Assembly: GCA_038231495.1 (NCBI GenBank)
Contig: JBBRLG010000021.1
Coordinates: 1 to 27,977, forward strand
Source: JBBRLG01 sp038231495
GTDB lineage: Bacteria > Planctomycetota > Planctomycetia > Gemmatales > Gemmataceae
DNA length: 27,977 nucleotides
Reading direction: 5' to 3'
Positions 11,108 through 22,538 of this stretch are shown here, piece by piece (the first letter of the stretch is position 1; each line of letters opens with the position of its first letter). The notes below the pieces were generated by a model. The model saw only the letters and a program-made list of their open reading frames with translations, did not search any database and was not told the DNA's origin. The position numbers were made by a program, and so were the translations under genes.

Positions 11108-12151
11108 TTACATCCTTTTCTGCCACCGTGAGCCGGGGCCGCGGCCAAGGCACTCGACCGCTCCAGCCCGTTGCATTTTGTGCAGAACCCGGCGAATCGT
11201 ATCTCGGCTAACGCCGGGGCAAGCGCGCTCCAGGTCCGCCAAAGTGAACGTCCCGACGGCTCCATCAATGGCCGCTTCCACCAGGGCGGTCTTGCTGCCT
11301 TTGGGGGCGCGAACCTGTCCGGCCCTTTCCTCAAATTGCACGTAGGCCCGCCGCAGCACGGCCAGAAAGTAATTCAACCACGGCAGCAGATCGTGTTTCC
11401 CTTCGTGCCAGGCCGTCGAACTGGCTTGGAGAACGGCGTAATAATCTTCCTTCGACTCTTCGATGAGGCGTTCGAGGCTGATGTAGCGACCGACTTCAAA
11501 GCCGTGATGGTGCAGGGCCAGGACCGTTAGCAGCCGCGAGACCCTGCCATTGCCGTCGCGGAAGGGATGGATGCACAGAAAGTCGAGGATCAGGCAAGCC
11601 GTTGCCACCAACGCCGGAACATGCTCTTGATCCAGGGCGTGGCGATACGAAAGACCCAATTCCTCCATCGCCTCTGGAACTTCTCGGAAGGGAAGGGTTC
11701 GGAAACGTACTCGGGGCGCTTCGTTAGTCCGGAACTCGATAATGTCGTTATCCCCGCGCTTAAATTGCCCGGCGTCGCCTGCCCCCTCCTGAATCGTTCG
11801 ATGCAATTGCTGTAGGGTTTGTCCGGTGATAGGCAGGCTGTCTGCTTTGGTGTGGATGTTCTGTAAGGCGATGCGGTAGCCTTGGATTTCTTCCTCCGAA
11901 CGGTCCCGCGGCCGCGTGTTGCCTAGCACCAAAGGCTGCAAGCGGTCGGGCCGAACGGTGATCCCTTCGATGCGGTTGGACGATTCAACACTTTGAACCA
12001 TCGCCATTTCCCGCAGAGCCTGCAAAAGTTGGGGCGCTTGTTTGGTGTAAAGCTCCTGACGCCCCTTGGACTCGGCGATGTCGCTCATCAGCCAGACGGT
12101 ACTCAGCGGAAGTTTGAATTCCCGCAGACGGCCGCCTCGAAAGGTCATCAT
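11108..12151 (-). CDS. fic: Fic family protein (putative AMPylator) with C-terminal winged-helix-like domain
   Basis: The 347-residue protein has the complete Fic active-site motif HPFRDGNGR (195-203); the histidine is the general base for transferring AMP or another phosphate-linked group onto target hydroxyls. An N-terminal inhibitory helix matches S/T-x3-E-G/N (S58 to E62-G63), so this is a class II, self-inhibited Fic. DNDIIEFRTNEAPRVRF resembles the usual flap region. The last ~70 residues (TLADLERACPGVSRDTIRRVLHKMQRAG) look like a DNA-binding winged helix. Two adjacent ATGs open the frame at 12151; either may start it. No antitoxin gene is adjacent, which fits the built-in inhibitory helix. 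Targets are unknown. Confidence 0.9.
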   Translation of the reverse strand: MMTFRGGRLREFKLPLSTVWLMSDIAESKGRQELYTKQAPQLLQALREMAMVQSVESSNRIEGITVRPDRLQPLVLGNTRPRDRSEEEIQGYRIALQNIHTKADSLPITGQTLQQLHRTIQEGAGDAGQFKRGDNDIIEFRTNEAPRVRFRTLPFREVPEAMEELGLSYRHALDQEHVPALVATACLILDFLCIHPFRDGNGRVSRLLTVLALHHHGFEVGRYISLERLIEESKEDYYAVLQASSTAWHEGKHDLLPWLNYFLAVLRRAYVQFEERAGQVRAPKGSKTALVEAAIDGAVGTFTLADLERACPGVSRDTIRRVLHKMQRAGAVECLGRGPGSRWQKRM

Positions 12152-12216
12152 GTCTCACCCCGGCAGGACTCGGTTCGGGAGCAGTAGCAGGGGACCGCGG
12201 TCGCGGCCGCGACGGC

Positions 12217-12262
12217 TGCCGCTTGCGGCTTTGCGTTCTTCCCCGCAAAGCCGCAAGCGGCA
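12217..12262. repeat. GCCGCTTGCGGC palindrome, copy 4
   Basis: Exact 19-base arms (12217-12235 and 12244-12262) flank an 8-base loop. It lies upstream of fic and seven bases beyond the sialidase stop codon, where it could act as that gene's terminator. Confidence 0.9.
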
Positions 12263-12269
12263 ATACCTG

Positions 12270-13199
12270 TCACTTCAACTTCGCCGGGTCGAAGGTCAAA
12301 TGCTTGATGTGCTTCCGGTTCCAGGTATAAGTCACCTGGAGTTGGACATCACTACTCTGGATGATCGCCGGGTACGAAAACTCGCCGAGTTGGTCCTCTA
12401 ACGTCGCAACCATCTTCCACGTCTTGCCGTCGTCGGTCGAGCGTGCCAGGTTCAAGGGCGAACGGCCAACCTTCGTGTGGTTGTACACGAGATACCAGTC
12501 GCCGTTGCCGGCGCGCACGGCGTCGATACCGCTGTTGGGGTTGGGCAGTTCGGTCGGCTTCGCGTCGGACCACGTTTCGCCGCCGTCCTTCGACTCGGCC
12601 TGACAGATGAAGTCGATACCGCGCGAACGGCATAACGCCACGACCGTCTTGTTGTCGGCGGTTTCCAGCAGCGTCGGCTGGATCAGGCCGTGCGGCTTGC
12701 CGGGCACCGCGATCGGGCCGAACCGCTTCCACGTCTTGCCGTCGTCGGTCGAGCGCTCGACCCAACCGCACCAGGCGCGATGGCTCTCGACCGACGTGGG
12801 AGCCAGGATCGCATCGCCGCGCTGGATGGGTTTGTTCTTGATGGGACCGAGCAAACCGGCGGGCAGTTGTTGGGCTTCGCCCCAGGTCTTGCCGGCGTCG
12901 GTCGAGCGACGGACGTAACCACTCCACGTCGCCGGGCTGGGGCCGGCCTTGTAAAAGAGCAGGAGCGTCTTCGCCTTCGTGACAAACAGGACCGGGTTCC
13001 AGCAGGGGAAGCCGGTTTCCTGCGCGAGTATTTCGGGGGCCGACCACGCCTTGCCGTCGAAGGTGCTGCCCCAGATTTTCACGTCGTTGGCGCCCTCCGC
13101 CTTGCCGCCGAACCACGCGGCCAACAGCGTCCCGGCCTCCAACTCGACGAGCGTGGAGGCGTGACACGAGGGGAACGGGGCTTTCTCGAAAATGAACAT
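12270..13199 (-). CDS. Sialidase-like Asp-box (BNR) beta-propeller protein
   Basis: The 309-residue protein has four Asp-boxes of the S-x-D-x-G-x-T-W type (RSTDAGKTW, RSTDDGKTW twice, SKDGGETW). It also has signatures of the exo-alpha-sialidase-like family common in planctomycetes: FEKAPFPSCHASTLVE, AAWFGGKAEG, CWNPVLF, GPIKNKP, LPNPNSGIDAV, LVYNHT and FSYPAIIQ. The fold is therefore a six-bladed propeller hydrolase, though true sialidase activity cannot be assumed. The ATG at 13199 has no clear ribosome site, and no signal peptide is visible. Homologues I recall often carry an N-terminal export signal, so the 5' end may have been lost next to the palindrome at 13225. Confidence 0.8.
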   Translation of the reverse strand: MFIFEKAPFPSCHASTLVELEAGTLLAAWFGGKAEGANDVKIWGSTFDGKAWSAPEILAQETGFPCWNPVLFVTKAKTLLLFYKAGPSPATWSGYVRRSTDAGKTWGEAQQLPAGLLGPIKNKPIQRGDAILAPTSVESHRAWCGWVERSTDDGKTWKRFGPIAVPGKPHGLIQPTLLETADNKTVVALCRSRGIDFICQAESKDGGETWSDAKPTELPNPNSGIDAVRAGNGDWYLVYNHTKVGRSPLNLARSTDDGKTWKMVATLEDQLGEFSYPAIIQSSDVQLQVTYTWNRKHIKHLTFDPAKLK

Positions 13200-13224
13200 G
13201 GTGTTGCCGTTCGTGAGGACTTGA

Positions 13225-13270
13225 CGCCGCTTGCGGCTTAGCGCATCAAAGCGCTTAGCCGCAAGCGGCG
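13225..13270. repeat. GCCGCTTGCGGC palindrome, copy 5 (variant)
   Basis: Arms of 20 bases (13225-13244 and 13251-13270) pair with one mismatch. The arm reads GGCTTAGCGC where other copies have GGCTTTGCG. It sits between the thiolase stop and the sialidase start. Confidence 0.85.
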
Positions 13271-13276
13271 GACACG

Positions 13277-14434
13277 TCATACTTTCTCGAAAATCGTCGC
13301 GATGCCCTGGCCCGCGCCAATGCACATCGTCGCCAGGCCGAACTTCGCCTGGTGGGCCTCCATCGCATAAATCAATGTCGTCGCGATCCGCGCCCCGCTG
13401 GCTCCGAGTGGGTGGCCAATGGCAATCGCGCCGCCGCGCACGTTTACCTTCTCCGGGTTCGCCTTCAACTGCTTGATGACGGCCAGCGTCTGCGCCGCGA
13501 ACGCCTCGTTAATCTCGATCAGGTCAATGTCGTCGAGCTTGAGCTTTGCGCGTTCCAGCGCCTTGAGCGTCGCCGGCACCGGGCCGATGCCCATGACCGA
13601 CGGGTCCACGCCCGCCACGGCCATCGCGCGGATGCGCACCTTCGGCGTCAGGCCCAGTTCCTTCGCCCGCTCTTCCGACATGACCAGGAGGGCCGCGGCG
13701 CCGACGTTTAGCGGACTGGAATTGCCGGCCGTCACGCTGCCGCCCTCCGGCATGAAGACCGGCTTCAGCGCGCCGAGGGCTTCTAAACTCGTGTCCCAGC
13801 GGATGCACTGGTCCACCGTGATGACCTTTCGGCGGCCCTCCTCGTCGCGGCCCCAGGTCGGGATGACCTCTTTGCCGAACGCGCCGGAGTCGGTCGCCGC
13901 GGCGGCGCGCTGGTGGCTGCGTAGCGCGAACTCGTCCTGTTCGCGCCGGCCGATCTTGTAGCGCATTGCCAGGTTCTCGGCGGTCAGGCCCATGTTCATG
14001 GTCGCGGGGTTGTGGCGGAAGAACAGCCGCGGGCTGGCGTCGAAGCCGGCCTCCATCGGGATGTGCTGCATGTGTTCGACGCCGCCGGCGATCTGCACGT
14101 CCTCGCAACCCGCGGCGATGCTCTGGGCGGCCTGGTTGATCGCCTGCAAGCTGGAACCGCAATTGCGGTTGACCGTGACGCCGCCGACCTCGATCGGCAA
14201 GCCGGCAATGAGGGCGGCCATGCGGGCAATGTCGTAGCCCTGTTCGCCCTGCTGCTTGACGCAGCCCCACTGGACGTCCTCGACGGCCGCCGCCGGCATG
14301 TTGACGCGCTTCAGCAAGGCTTGCATGAGGTCGGCGGACAGGTCGTCGGCGCGGACGTCGCGGTAAATACCTTTGTCCGCATGGGCACGGCCGACGGGGG
14401 TACGCACGGCATCAATGACGACGGCGTAGCGCAT
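13277..14434 (-). CDS. fadA: Acetyl-CoA C-acyltransferase (thiolase)
   Basis: The 385-residue length fits the thiolase family (~390). Catalytic residues are all in place: nucleophile C92 in NRNCGSSLQAI, H341 in AIGHPLGASGAR and C371 in CIGAGQG, with the family motif NEAFAAQ. The enzyme cleaves 3-ketoacyl-CoA to acetyl-CoA and a shortened acyl-CoA in beta-oxidation, or condenses acetyl-CoA in the reverse direction; sequence alone does not separate these. The ATG at 14434 follows GAGGA by seven bases. No other beta-oxidation gene is adjacent, so it appears to be a single-gene unit. The symbol is the closest functional match, not a proven orthology. Confidence 0.93.
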   Translation of the reverse strand: MRYAVVIDAVRTPVGRAHADKGIYRDVRADDLSADLMQALLKRVNMPAAAVEDVQWGCVKQQGEQGYDIARMAALIAGLPIEVGGVTVNRNCGSSLQAINQAAQSIAAGCEDVQIAGGVEHMQHIPMEAGFDASPRLFFRHNPATMNMGLTAENLAMRYKIGRREQDEFALRSHQRAAAATDSGAFGKEVIPTWGRDEEGRRKVITVDQCIRWDTSLEALGALKPVFMPEGGSVTAGNSSPLNVGAAALLVMSEERAKELGLTPKVRIRAMAVAGVDPSVMGIGPVPATLKALERAKLKLDDIDLIEINEAFAAQTLAVIKQLKANPEKVNVRGGAIAIGHPLGASGARIATTLIYAMEAHQAKFGLATMCIGAGQGIATIFEKV

Positions 14435-14880
14435 GATGGTATCCTCGAAAACAGGGAGTGCGGTGTGGGAAGGTCATCTTCCTTGTACGCACAGCATACC
14501 GCGTCTCTGGCCCGGCAGACAGGGAAAACCGGGCCGGCTGCCGACCACCCTTGCCAACTCGCACCTATGGCAGGGTTGGTGCTTGAATCGTCGGGCGGAC
14601 TACCAAGGAGTCGTCTAACAACACCTTCCACGTTTGGCCCCGGTTCGGAGAGCTGGGCGGCTCGGCGGGCTACCGTTCAACGGTTCCCTGGCAGCCGACG
14701 GCGGCAATGATTGCCGTTGCACCCGACGGTCCTACCACGCTTTGGGCCCGAATCGACCCTAGCCACGCCAATGTACATTTGGCGAGGGTCCCCCTATTGC
14801 CGACACTATGCGCCGCAGGCACGTTTCCTTAAGCCCTTATCACCCAATAAGTTCCGTCTCTTCACGCACTAGATTTCGGA
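14435..14880. other. Non-coding region with decayed CCCTTGCCA-type palindromes
   Basis: No convincing gene. Two imperfect inverted pairs are visible. ACCACCCTTGCCA near 14545 faces TGGCAGGGTTGGT near 14568. GACCCTAGCCACGCCAATGTAC at 14755 faces GTACATTTGGCGAGGGTC. Both belong to the CCCTTGCCAA motif family that clusters near the 200-bp elements. The thiolase promoter must also lie here. Confidence 0.5.
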
Positions 14881-15075
14881 CCTGGTTCAAAAGCGGCCCG
14901 CGCGCGGCAACCAGTGGAATTCGTTTCATTCACCCACCCACACACCCCCCCGAACGAATTCCTCAAGGTGGAACTTCTGACTGGGAAAAGACTTAAAGCA
15001 TTCGTTCCGGGTGGCGCCCCAGCGCCACGTCATTGCACAAAGGCTGCTTCCTTTGCCACCCGCGTTTGAACCAGG
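14881..15075. mobile_element. Interspersed 200-bp inverted-repeat element, copy R2
   Basis: The element is bounded by a perfect 11-bp terminal inverted repeat (CCTGGTTCAAA / TTTGAACCAGG). The interior is almost identical to R1: the GGAATTCGTT...AACGAATTCC pair, the block AAGACTTAAAGCATTCGTTC, and the GTGGCGC-CCCA-GCGCCAC hairpin all recur. It lies in the gap between the thiolase and the 3' end of cas3. Homology with R3 extends past the right end into GATTTCGACCCT-GCCAA. Confidence 0.8.
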
Positions 15076-15380
15076 CCAGATTTCGACCCTCGCCAATGTC
15101 GACCCTCGCCAACTAAAAGCCGACCCTTGCCCACGGAAAACCCACCGCTCTGTGGTCCCACGGTCGGCAGACGCGGCGTTGAACCCCCCTCTTTCACCAA
15201 GGGCTAATCGTCGGTTGTAGGCGGTGTCCAAGAACATCTTCGGGGCTGTCTGCCAGCGTCGTGGTAGGACGGCGAAGTCTTGGAAGTCATTCTTGGACGC
15301 CGCCCAAGGGCAGGAATGGGCGCTCAACGGCGTGCAACCGAAGTCCTCCTTTGCCAACCAAAACCGGCACCCTTGCCAAA
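15076..15380. other. Non-coding region with tandem ACCCTCGCCAA motifs
   Basis: ACCCTCGCCAA occurs at about 15087 and 15102, ACCCTTGCC at about 15123, and ACCCTTGCCAA again near 15370, just before the cas3 stop. I see no credible protein here; frames that stay open read through the repeats. A transcription terminator for the cas operon should be here, but no clear hairpin with a T-run is visible. Confidence 0.45.
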
Positions 15381-18300
15381 TCACGCGAAGGCCAGCGCTG
15401 TCGTGAAATTCGGGGTCTTGCCAACCAGAATCCTTTGCAGACGAAAAGCGGCAAAAACTCCGTAGTGCCGCAACGAGACCGGACCCGTTGGCTCCGCTTG
15501 CATCTCTGGGAGGCCCAGGATCGAAGCTACGGCGTCTTTGCTAAGCGGTTGGTGCCACAGCGGCCACGTCCAAAAGGTGTTATTAGCGCGGTTGCCCTTG
15601 AAGCCGCGGGTCGCCAAACGACCGCCTGCTGGAAATGACGGGAACGACGGCCACGCTTCGAGTGCCAATCGGTTGGCCCCAAGCATCCCACCGCGTTTTT
15701 TGCGTGTCGGGTCGCCGGACGGCATGTGCCATTGATACGCATGGCGGCGGTCCTCGCTCGGCTCCCAATGCAGCGATTGGTTGTCGAGCGCGTCGGCGTA
15801 GTCCCAAGGGCGCAATAGGGCGTGCAGGAGGTGTTCACTCTGACAGCGGCTAAGGATGGATCTCAGGTTGTCCGGAAAATAGTCCTTACGAACGGTCAAC
15901 AACTGACTTGTCGCAAAATCACCGTTGTCATTTAGGGCAATCTCCGACAGGTGAGCGACCACCCAATCGAGCTTCGGACGTTCTGCAAGGGGCGAACCTT
16001 GGACAAACTTGCGTAAGCGGGTTGCCAAGTCGGCCTGATTCTCGAAGAGAGAAACGACGAACTTCGCGGGGTGTTCGTCAAGGGCTGTAGTGCAGCGGCC
16101 GGCCAAAAACTCGATCACCTCTTCCGACGATGGCGGTGGTCCCGGCAAATGCAGAACGGGCGTGTGCCGTTGCCATGACAAGGCCACCGTCCCAGCCAGC
16201 CAATCCGGGCGATCGTCCGATCGAGCTATTTGGTCGAAGACAACAAGCGTGCCCAAAGCCGCCAGGAACGCGAGCGGGTTCGCGCCGTCGAGTCCAACGA
16301 GCGGCAGTGGGTGCATGGTGTGCGATTCCGCGAACGGCATGAACGGCGACGGCTTTACCTCAGCAGGCTCCGTTTCTTTCTGCTTTTCCTCTTGTTCCGC
16401 CCGGCTTTGGGCGTGGTCCGCGAGGCGGAATATCGCTTCGCGATACGCCGCGCCCCACCAGCCGAATTTACGGACCACGCGCCAAAAGCGTTCTGGCAGC
16501 TCCGCGTTCCAGGCAGCGACGTTCTGACCGCAGGTGGGCAACTCGAAGGTTTGCCCGAAAAGTTCGGTCTTGAACGGTTCCTTCGCCAAGTTATTCTCCT
16601 CCACAGAGTCAGCCAACGGCCGGCCGCTGCCGTGGTGCGTGGCGAGCAGGTGCAGTAGCAGGTCGTCGTCAGTTTTCGTGGCGACTAGCGCGGTGGACAG
16701 GAGTTCGTGCCGGGCACCGGATGGGTAACGATGGACCTCTCGCGCCTCGTCGCGTTCCCGTTTAGTTCGCGGTGATCGGGCGGACTTGGCCAGGGGATCG
16801 CCCACGCCAGGGGCGGTTCGCGGCGAGGTCTGCTTGAGCATCGCCTGGAACCGCGGGTCGAGCTTGCCGAGGTCGTGCCATAGGCCGGCTTGCGTGTATA
16901 GGTTCACATCAAGGCGGCAACCGCCCGCGAACCGCTGGGCGTGGGCGGCTACACCGCGCGAGTGTTCGATGAGCGAAATTTCACGCCCGCGGTACGAGTC
17001 GGCTGGTTCGCTGTCGTCGAGGTAGGTCGGGTCGAACTGGCGGAGACGAGTTTTCCCGGTGACGACAAACCCACCGAGTGGGTGCGGATCGACCTCGCGG
17101 GTCTTGGCGCTTTTCAGAGAATCGACTGCGCGTTTCAACCAACCAGGCGAATCGTCCGTGAGTTTGTCTTTAATGGCTTGAATAGCTTCACTCACCAAAG
17201 CAGTTGCTTCGGCTCGGCTGGCGTCGTCAGGAATGTCTAGGTCGGGGAGACGCAGAAGTGCCTTGTCTCGCGAGTGTTGAAACGCTTCCTGCGCGTAGTC
17301 GCAAGGGGTCTCGTCGATGAAGTCGCCGAGCAACGACACATCCGGTGCCGAACAGGGAATCACATAGACTCTGTTCGGTTGGACTTTCTTTGGCTCCGAA
17401 ATCTTCGTGCTCTTCTCCGGTCCTTGCCAACAGAGGGCAAATCGGTCAGCCGCATCATCTTCGTCATCCTCCGGCAAGGTCACTTCGCCTTCCACGTCGC
17501 TGGATTTGTCTTCAACGAGGATCCCCGCCAACCACTTCTTGAATACGCCGATGGGCACGGCAACCGCTTCGGACGTCGATGGCGGGCAAAGGGCAACGAT
17601 GTCGATCCACATATCGGGATCGTCACCAAGATCGCTACGGAAGACCACCTGAACGTCGGGTTGACCGGATTGCTTGGGGCCGTGAAGGAACAGTGCTGGC
17701 TCAGGGTCCGGCGTCGGCTTAGGGTTCGTCTGAACCCAAGAATCCAGGTGAGCCGGAAATAGCACCGGCGCATTCGCGGTGGGGGCGTTCAGTGGACCCA
17801 GGTCGATACCGGCGGTTGCGGTATGTACGGCAGACACGCCGAAGTCGAATTCATCGTTGATCGCCTTCGATTTCAGCCATTTCCACGTGTTCGCCAGGCT
17901 CACGCCGTAAACCGGATCGTCGCTTGTGTCCTCCATTTGATCTCCGCGAATGACGATCACCGCTTTTGCAATCGGTCGCTTGGCCACGCGGTTGAGGCGA
18001 CCAAAGCGTTGCCGCAAAGCATCGAGGCTGGCGCACTCGGTTACGAGTGCGTGGAAGTCGAAATCGGCGCCACATTCCAGACACTGTGTCCCGATGACGA
18101 ATTTTGGTGGCGGTTGAGTTTCTTTCGAGTTTGAAAGCAGCGGTTTCAACTTCTTTTCATATAGTTTGTCGCGGTCGAGCGGTCGCATTCGGCCCGTGAG
18201 CAACACGGCATCGTCACCGAGTTTCGCCTTCAACTCGCGGGCCGTTTTCACGCGGTTTACGATGATGCCGACGCAGCCGAATTCATTCGACAATTCGCGG

Positions 18301-19132
18301 GCGTGTTTCTCAAGCACTCTGACCAGTTCAGCGGTGCCGTTCTTTCCCTTGGCTTTTTCGGCGACCACAAGGGTTGCCGGCTTGCTCGCGGTGATTCGCT
18401 TGCCAAGGACAGGGTGTTCGTGGTCCTCCACGTCATCACGGATGATTTGTTCTTCGACAACTTCACCGCCTGGCGTCGCGGTCATCGAGACGAACCAGAA
18501 CGGAGGTTTATCTACCGGCGTCCAGTCGCGGTAGTTCTTCACCGCCTGCATTGTCTGGTCGAACGGCTTCGCGCAGTGGGCTTCGTCGAGCAGGATAAGC
18601 GCATCGTTACCGACCAGGCCGGCGTGAATTGGCTTCATCGAATCGGACACGCCGTAGCCGCGGAACAAAAGTCGGGAGCCGACTTGATCGACCGTTGAGG
18701 CAATCACGGTTGGTTGGAGCGGCGAGCGTGTCCACGCCGTCTCGCGATACATGCCGCCTCGCAGGGCGTAAACGTCGAGCGGGCGTTCATCCTGGGCAAT
18801 CTCACGGAGGGAATCGGCTACATGCCTCAAGATTCCTGACTCCGCTAGTCGCAACAATTCCGCCAAGTTGTCGGCGTGCAACTTCGCCTGATCCACGACG
18901 ATGCGCCGATCAACGACAAAGAAAATGCGCCGGGGCGCATCCTTTGACCGGCACGCCAAGGCGAATAGGGCAATGTCGATGCACCCCGTCTTGCCGGCAG
19001 CAGTTGGCAAGGCAATGACGTGCGGCCAATCACCCTTGCACACGCGCGCCGCCAACCGCTTTTGCCACGGGAACGGGTCGTAGCCGTAAACGGCTTGGAA
19101 GAATTCCGCGAACTGCTCTGGCTTTGGCAAGC

Positions 19133-19136
<4 letters not shown>
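15381..19136 (-). CDS. cas3: Type I-G Cas3: helicase, C-terminal HD nuclease and fused Cas3-extension (Cas8g-like) domain
   Basis: The 1251-residue protein starts at an ATG overlapping the csb2 stop (ATGA), so translation is probably coupled. Residues 1-~400 are an SF2 helicase: Walker A PTAAGKT (44-50), DEAH (184-187), SMTATP (217-222), QRFGRLNR (376-383). The HD nuclease follows at ~715-910, with H725, H754-D755, H810, H834-H835 and D907. This helicase-then-HD order is reversed from canonical Cas3 and is typical of subtype I-G/I-U. Residues 941-1251 open with MHPLPLVGLDGANPLAFLAALG and match the family known as the type I-G Cas3-extension, which I infer to be the Cas8g large subunit. The codon for M941 (16316) is in frame with no stop before it, so this is a true fusion. 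It should unwind and degrade DNA marked by the effector. Confidence 0.9.
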
Positions 19137-20619
<1,483 letters not shown>

Positions 20620-20620
<1 letters not shown>

Positions 20621-21843
20621 TAGTCGGCCTCCCCGGCGTCCGCCGCTGCGATTTCCATGCTCTTCCTCACGAGCGTGACGAGATCGGCCGAGGGTTTGAG
20701 CAAGACTTCTTCGAGATGAATCGGCAGCTTAGCCTTTTGCACCGCCGCAAGTGCGTCCGTGTAGAGCTTGAGGGCTGTGGCTTTGTCCAACGTGAACGAC
20801 AAATCGGCGTCGCCAGGCTTGCCGAGCAGGTTCCAGGTAACGGCATCTTTCGCTCGCAAAATGCACCGCGACCGCAAGTCGTACCCCGCCTCGACCGCAA
20901 GCGTGGCACCCAGAAGGCCAAGCGCGGCAAGGTAGGTGCGGGCGGCGTTATCGCCTTCAGGTGATGACTTGTCACCCGATTTGGCCGGAAACCGCAGCCG
21001 GCGCAACGCGGGTAGCGACACCACCGTCGTTTGCTCGGCGTAGTCGATGGTGAAGCTACCATCGGAAATCGACGGCGGAATATTCCCGTGATTCACCTCT
21101 GCAGGAGTCCCATCACCGATTTTCTTTGGTTTCCCCTTCTCTTGCACGGCGAGTGCTTCGACAAGCGTGAAGCGATCCTCCTTGTTTTTCGCCTCGAAGA
21201 TAGGTCCTGCCATTTTCTTGATGCCAAGAGGGTCTATCCGGCTGCTCGTCTTTACGCCAGCGACGGCGTTCACGCCGATGATTTCGGACACGATGGCGCG
21301 CGCGAACTTTACTCCGAGCCCGCCGCGAGGGCCGGTGCTGTCCCACATGCCAAATACCAGACAGTGCGGCGCGTACTTGAGCAGTGGTGTGGCGTACCCA
21401 CTGCTGAGGTCGTCGAGTTCTTTGCCGATTTCCGACTTGCGGAACTTGATCGCTTTGTTACCATCGCCGAAAGTGCTGTCCCGTAGGATCGCATCGACGA
21501 TGCGATGCGGAGCTTGCAAACTTGTCACCTTCGGCACGCCGGGATTTTCCACCGCCGAGAAGTCGGTCGATACGACCGGCAGTTTAATCTCGCTGCCCAT
21601 CCACGCATCTTGAAGGGCGAGTTCCATTCGGTTTGCCTGACTCGCCACACTGTCGAGTAGGACACAAGGCAGCTTTTGCCCGCCGATGATGCGTTCTTCG
21701 GTAGCGTATTTCCCGCCTTCGTAGGTCGGCGGGAACACCTTCGGGCTGACAGCCTCCAGTTTCTGTGTCAGGCGGAACGCAGCCGCCGAACTAGCAACGG
21801 CCTTCCGCAGTTCATCCAACGATAGATTCGGATTGCTTTGCAT
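20620..21843 (-). CDS. csb1: Type I-G CRISPR protein Csb1 (Cas7 backbone subunit)
   Basis: The 407-residue protein matches the Csb1 (GSU0053) family: VFPPTYEGGKYA, CVLLDSVASQANRMELAL, TSLQAPHRIVDAILRDS, GMWDSTGPRGGLGVKFARAIVSEI and SRIDPLGI are hallmark segments. Csb1 is the Cas7-like RAMP that polymerises along the crRNA and forms the effector backbone. I chose the ATG at 21843 because GGAG lies six bases upstream. The in-frame ATG at 21849 directly abuts that GGAG and is unlikely. It is the first effector gene of the operon and follows the small Cas2/SinR-like gene by 61 bp. Confidence 0.93.
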
Positions 21844-21904
21844 TGGCATCTCCAGTTTTGGGTTCAAGGTTACACACCACGATCAAGTTGTTTGGCCATT
21901 TGGG

Positions 21905-22153
21905 TCAGTTCGTCATGGCACATCCCTCACCGCCCCAGGCATAGTTGCCTGTGAGTTCGGCGACGAGCAGTCCATCTTCCGGCCGCAGAATTGGCAGCAA
22001 TTTTTTGCGAACGTACTGCGCGGAACCGGGATGCCGTAGTATCATGACATTAGGCAGACAGTTTACGCTGCTGCCAAGCTTGGCGACCGTTCCGCGAATC
22101 TCGGAGGACGAGTGGCAGTCGTTTGTAGTCCAGCTGATGAGGAAGTCCTTCAT
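21905..22153 (-). CDS. Small Cas2/SinR-like protein upstream of csb1
   Basis: The 82-residue protein starts at the ATG at 22153 with AGGA eight bases upstream. It begins MKDFLISW, has CLPNVMILRHPGSA in the middle, and ends with VRKKLLPILRPEDGLLVAEL followed by TGNYAWGG. This layout resembles SinR-like proteins, a ferredoxin-fold group related in structure to Cas2 and VapD. The usual Cas2 N-terminal aspartate (YDI) is absent, so nuclease activity is doubtful. It is the first gene of the cas operon, after a sigma70-like promoter, and could be a regulator or accessory effector factor; that is inference. The family call rests on pattern memory. Confidence 0.55.
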   Translation of the reverse strand: MKDFLISWTTNDCHSSSEIRGTVAKLGSSVNCLPNVMILRHPGSAQYVRKKLLPILRPEDGLLVAELTGNYAWGGEGCAMTN

Positions 22154-22181
22154 GGTGTAGTTCCTACGGCCGAAGGTTCTC

Positions 22182-22301
22182 TTATGAGCTTTCCGCAACA
22201 TACAACATGATAGCGGGGCATCCTTCGCCGTCAAGCAAAAACTGGAAAAAATCCGCGCCGTCGTTTGTAACCAAGACCGTAACATCTTGGCCTAATTGAA
22301 G
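22182..22301 (-). pseudogene. Possible remnant of a PIN/DUF5615-like toxin gene
   Basis: A 39-codon frame between two stops reads LGQDVTVLVTNDGADFF and later CPAIMLYVAESS before a TAA at 22182. The VTND-x-x-DF pattern followed by a hydrophobic strand resembles the C-terminal half of PIN-like or DUF5615 toxin domains. No start codon or N-terminal half is present. The predicted cas promoter overlaps this stretch. Coincidental similarity is quite possible. Confidence 0.28.
22207..22234 (-). promoter_or_regulatory. Putative sigma70-like promoter of the cas interference operon
   Basis: Read on the minus strand, TTGACG (22234-22229) and TATCAT (22212-22207) are separated by 16 bases; each matches the consensus in five of six positions. 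It would start transcription about 45 bp upstream of the small Cas2/SinR-like gene and so drive csb1, csb2 and cas3. Confidence 0.45.
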
Positions 22302-22340
22302 TTATGTCGCGGATAGCTTGTCCAAAAACTTGGACAAACC

Positions 22341-22370
22341 TTCTCCACGGCTTTATCGCCGTGGCCGAAT
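22341..22370 (+). repeat. CRISPR-repeat-like hairpin sequence, copy 1
   Basis: The sequence TTCTCCACGGCTTTATCGCC (22341-22360) continues GTGGCCGAAT. CCACGGC and GCCGTGG form a 7-bp stem. It matches 28 of 30 bases of the copy at 22923. It stands alone, about 190 bp upstream of the Cas2/SinR-like gene start. Confidence 0.6.
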
Positions 22371-22538
22371 CGTCGAAGGCATTCTCAAACACTGCAAAAT
22401 CGAACTCCTGGAAGTGTTCGGTGGCTTGCGAGACGGGCCGGTCAGCGTCCTTTCGCAAGAGCCGGCCAAGCCGCCGCCGTGCTACTTGTCTTTCGGTTCC
22501 GTCTTGATTTCGTCGGCCGTGCCACGGACAATACGCGC

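Noticed and set aside
14926..15384. 152-codon minus-strand frame between the thiolase and cas3
   Set aside because: It is largely a translation of repeat element R2 and the adjacent motifs; the other copies of the element do not keep the frame.
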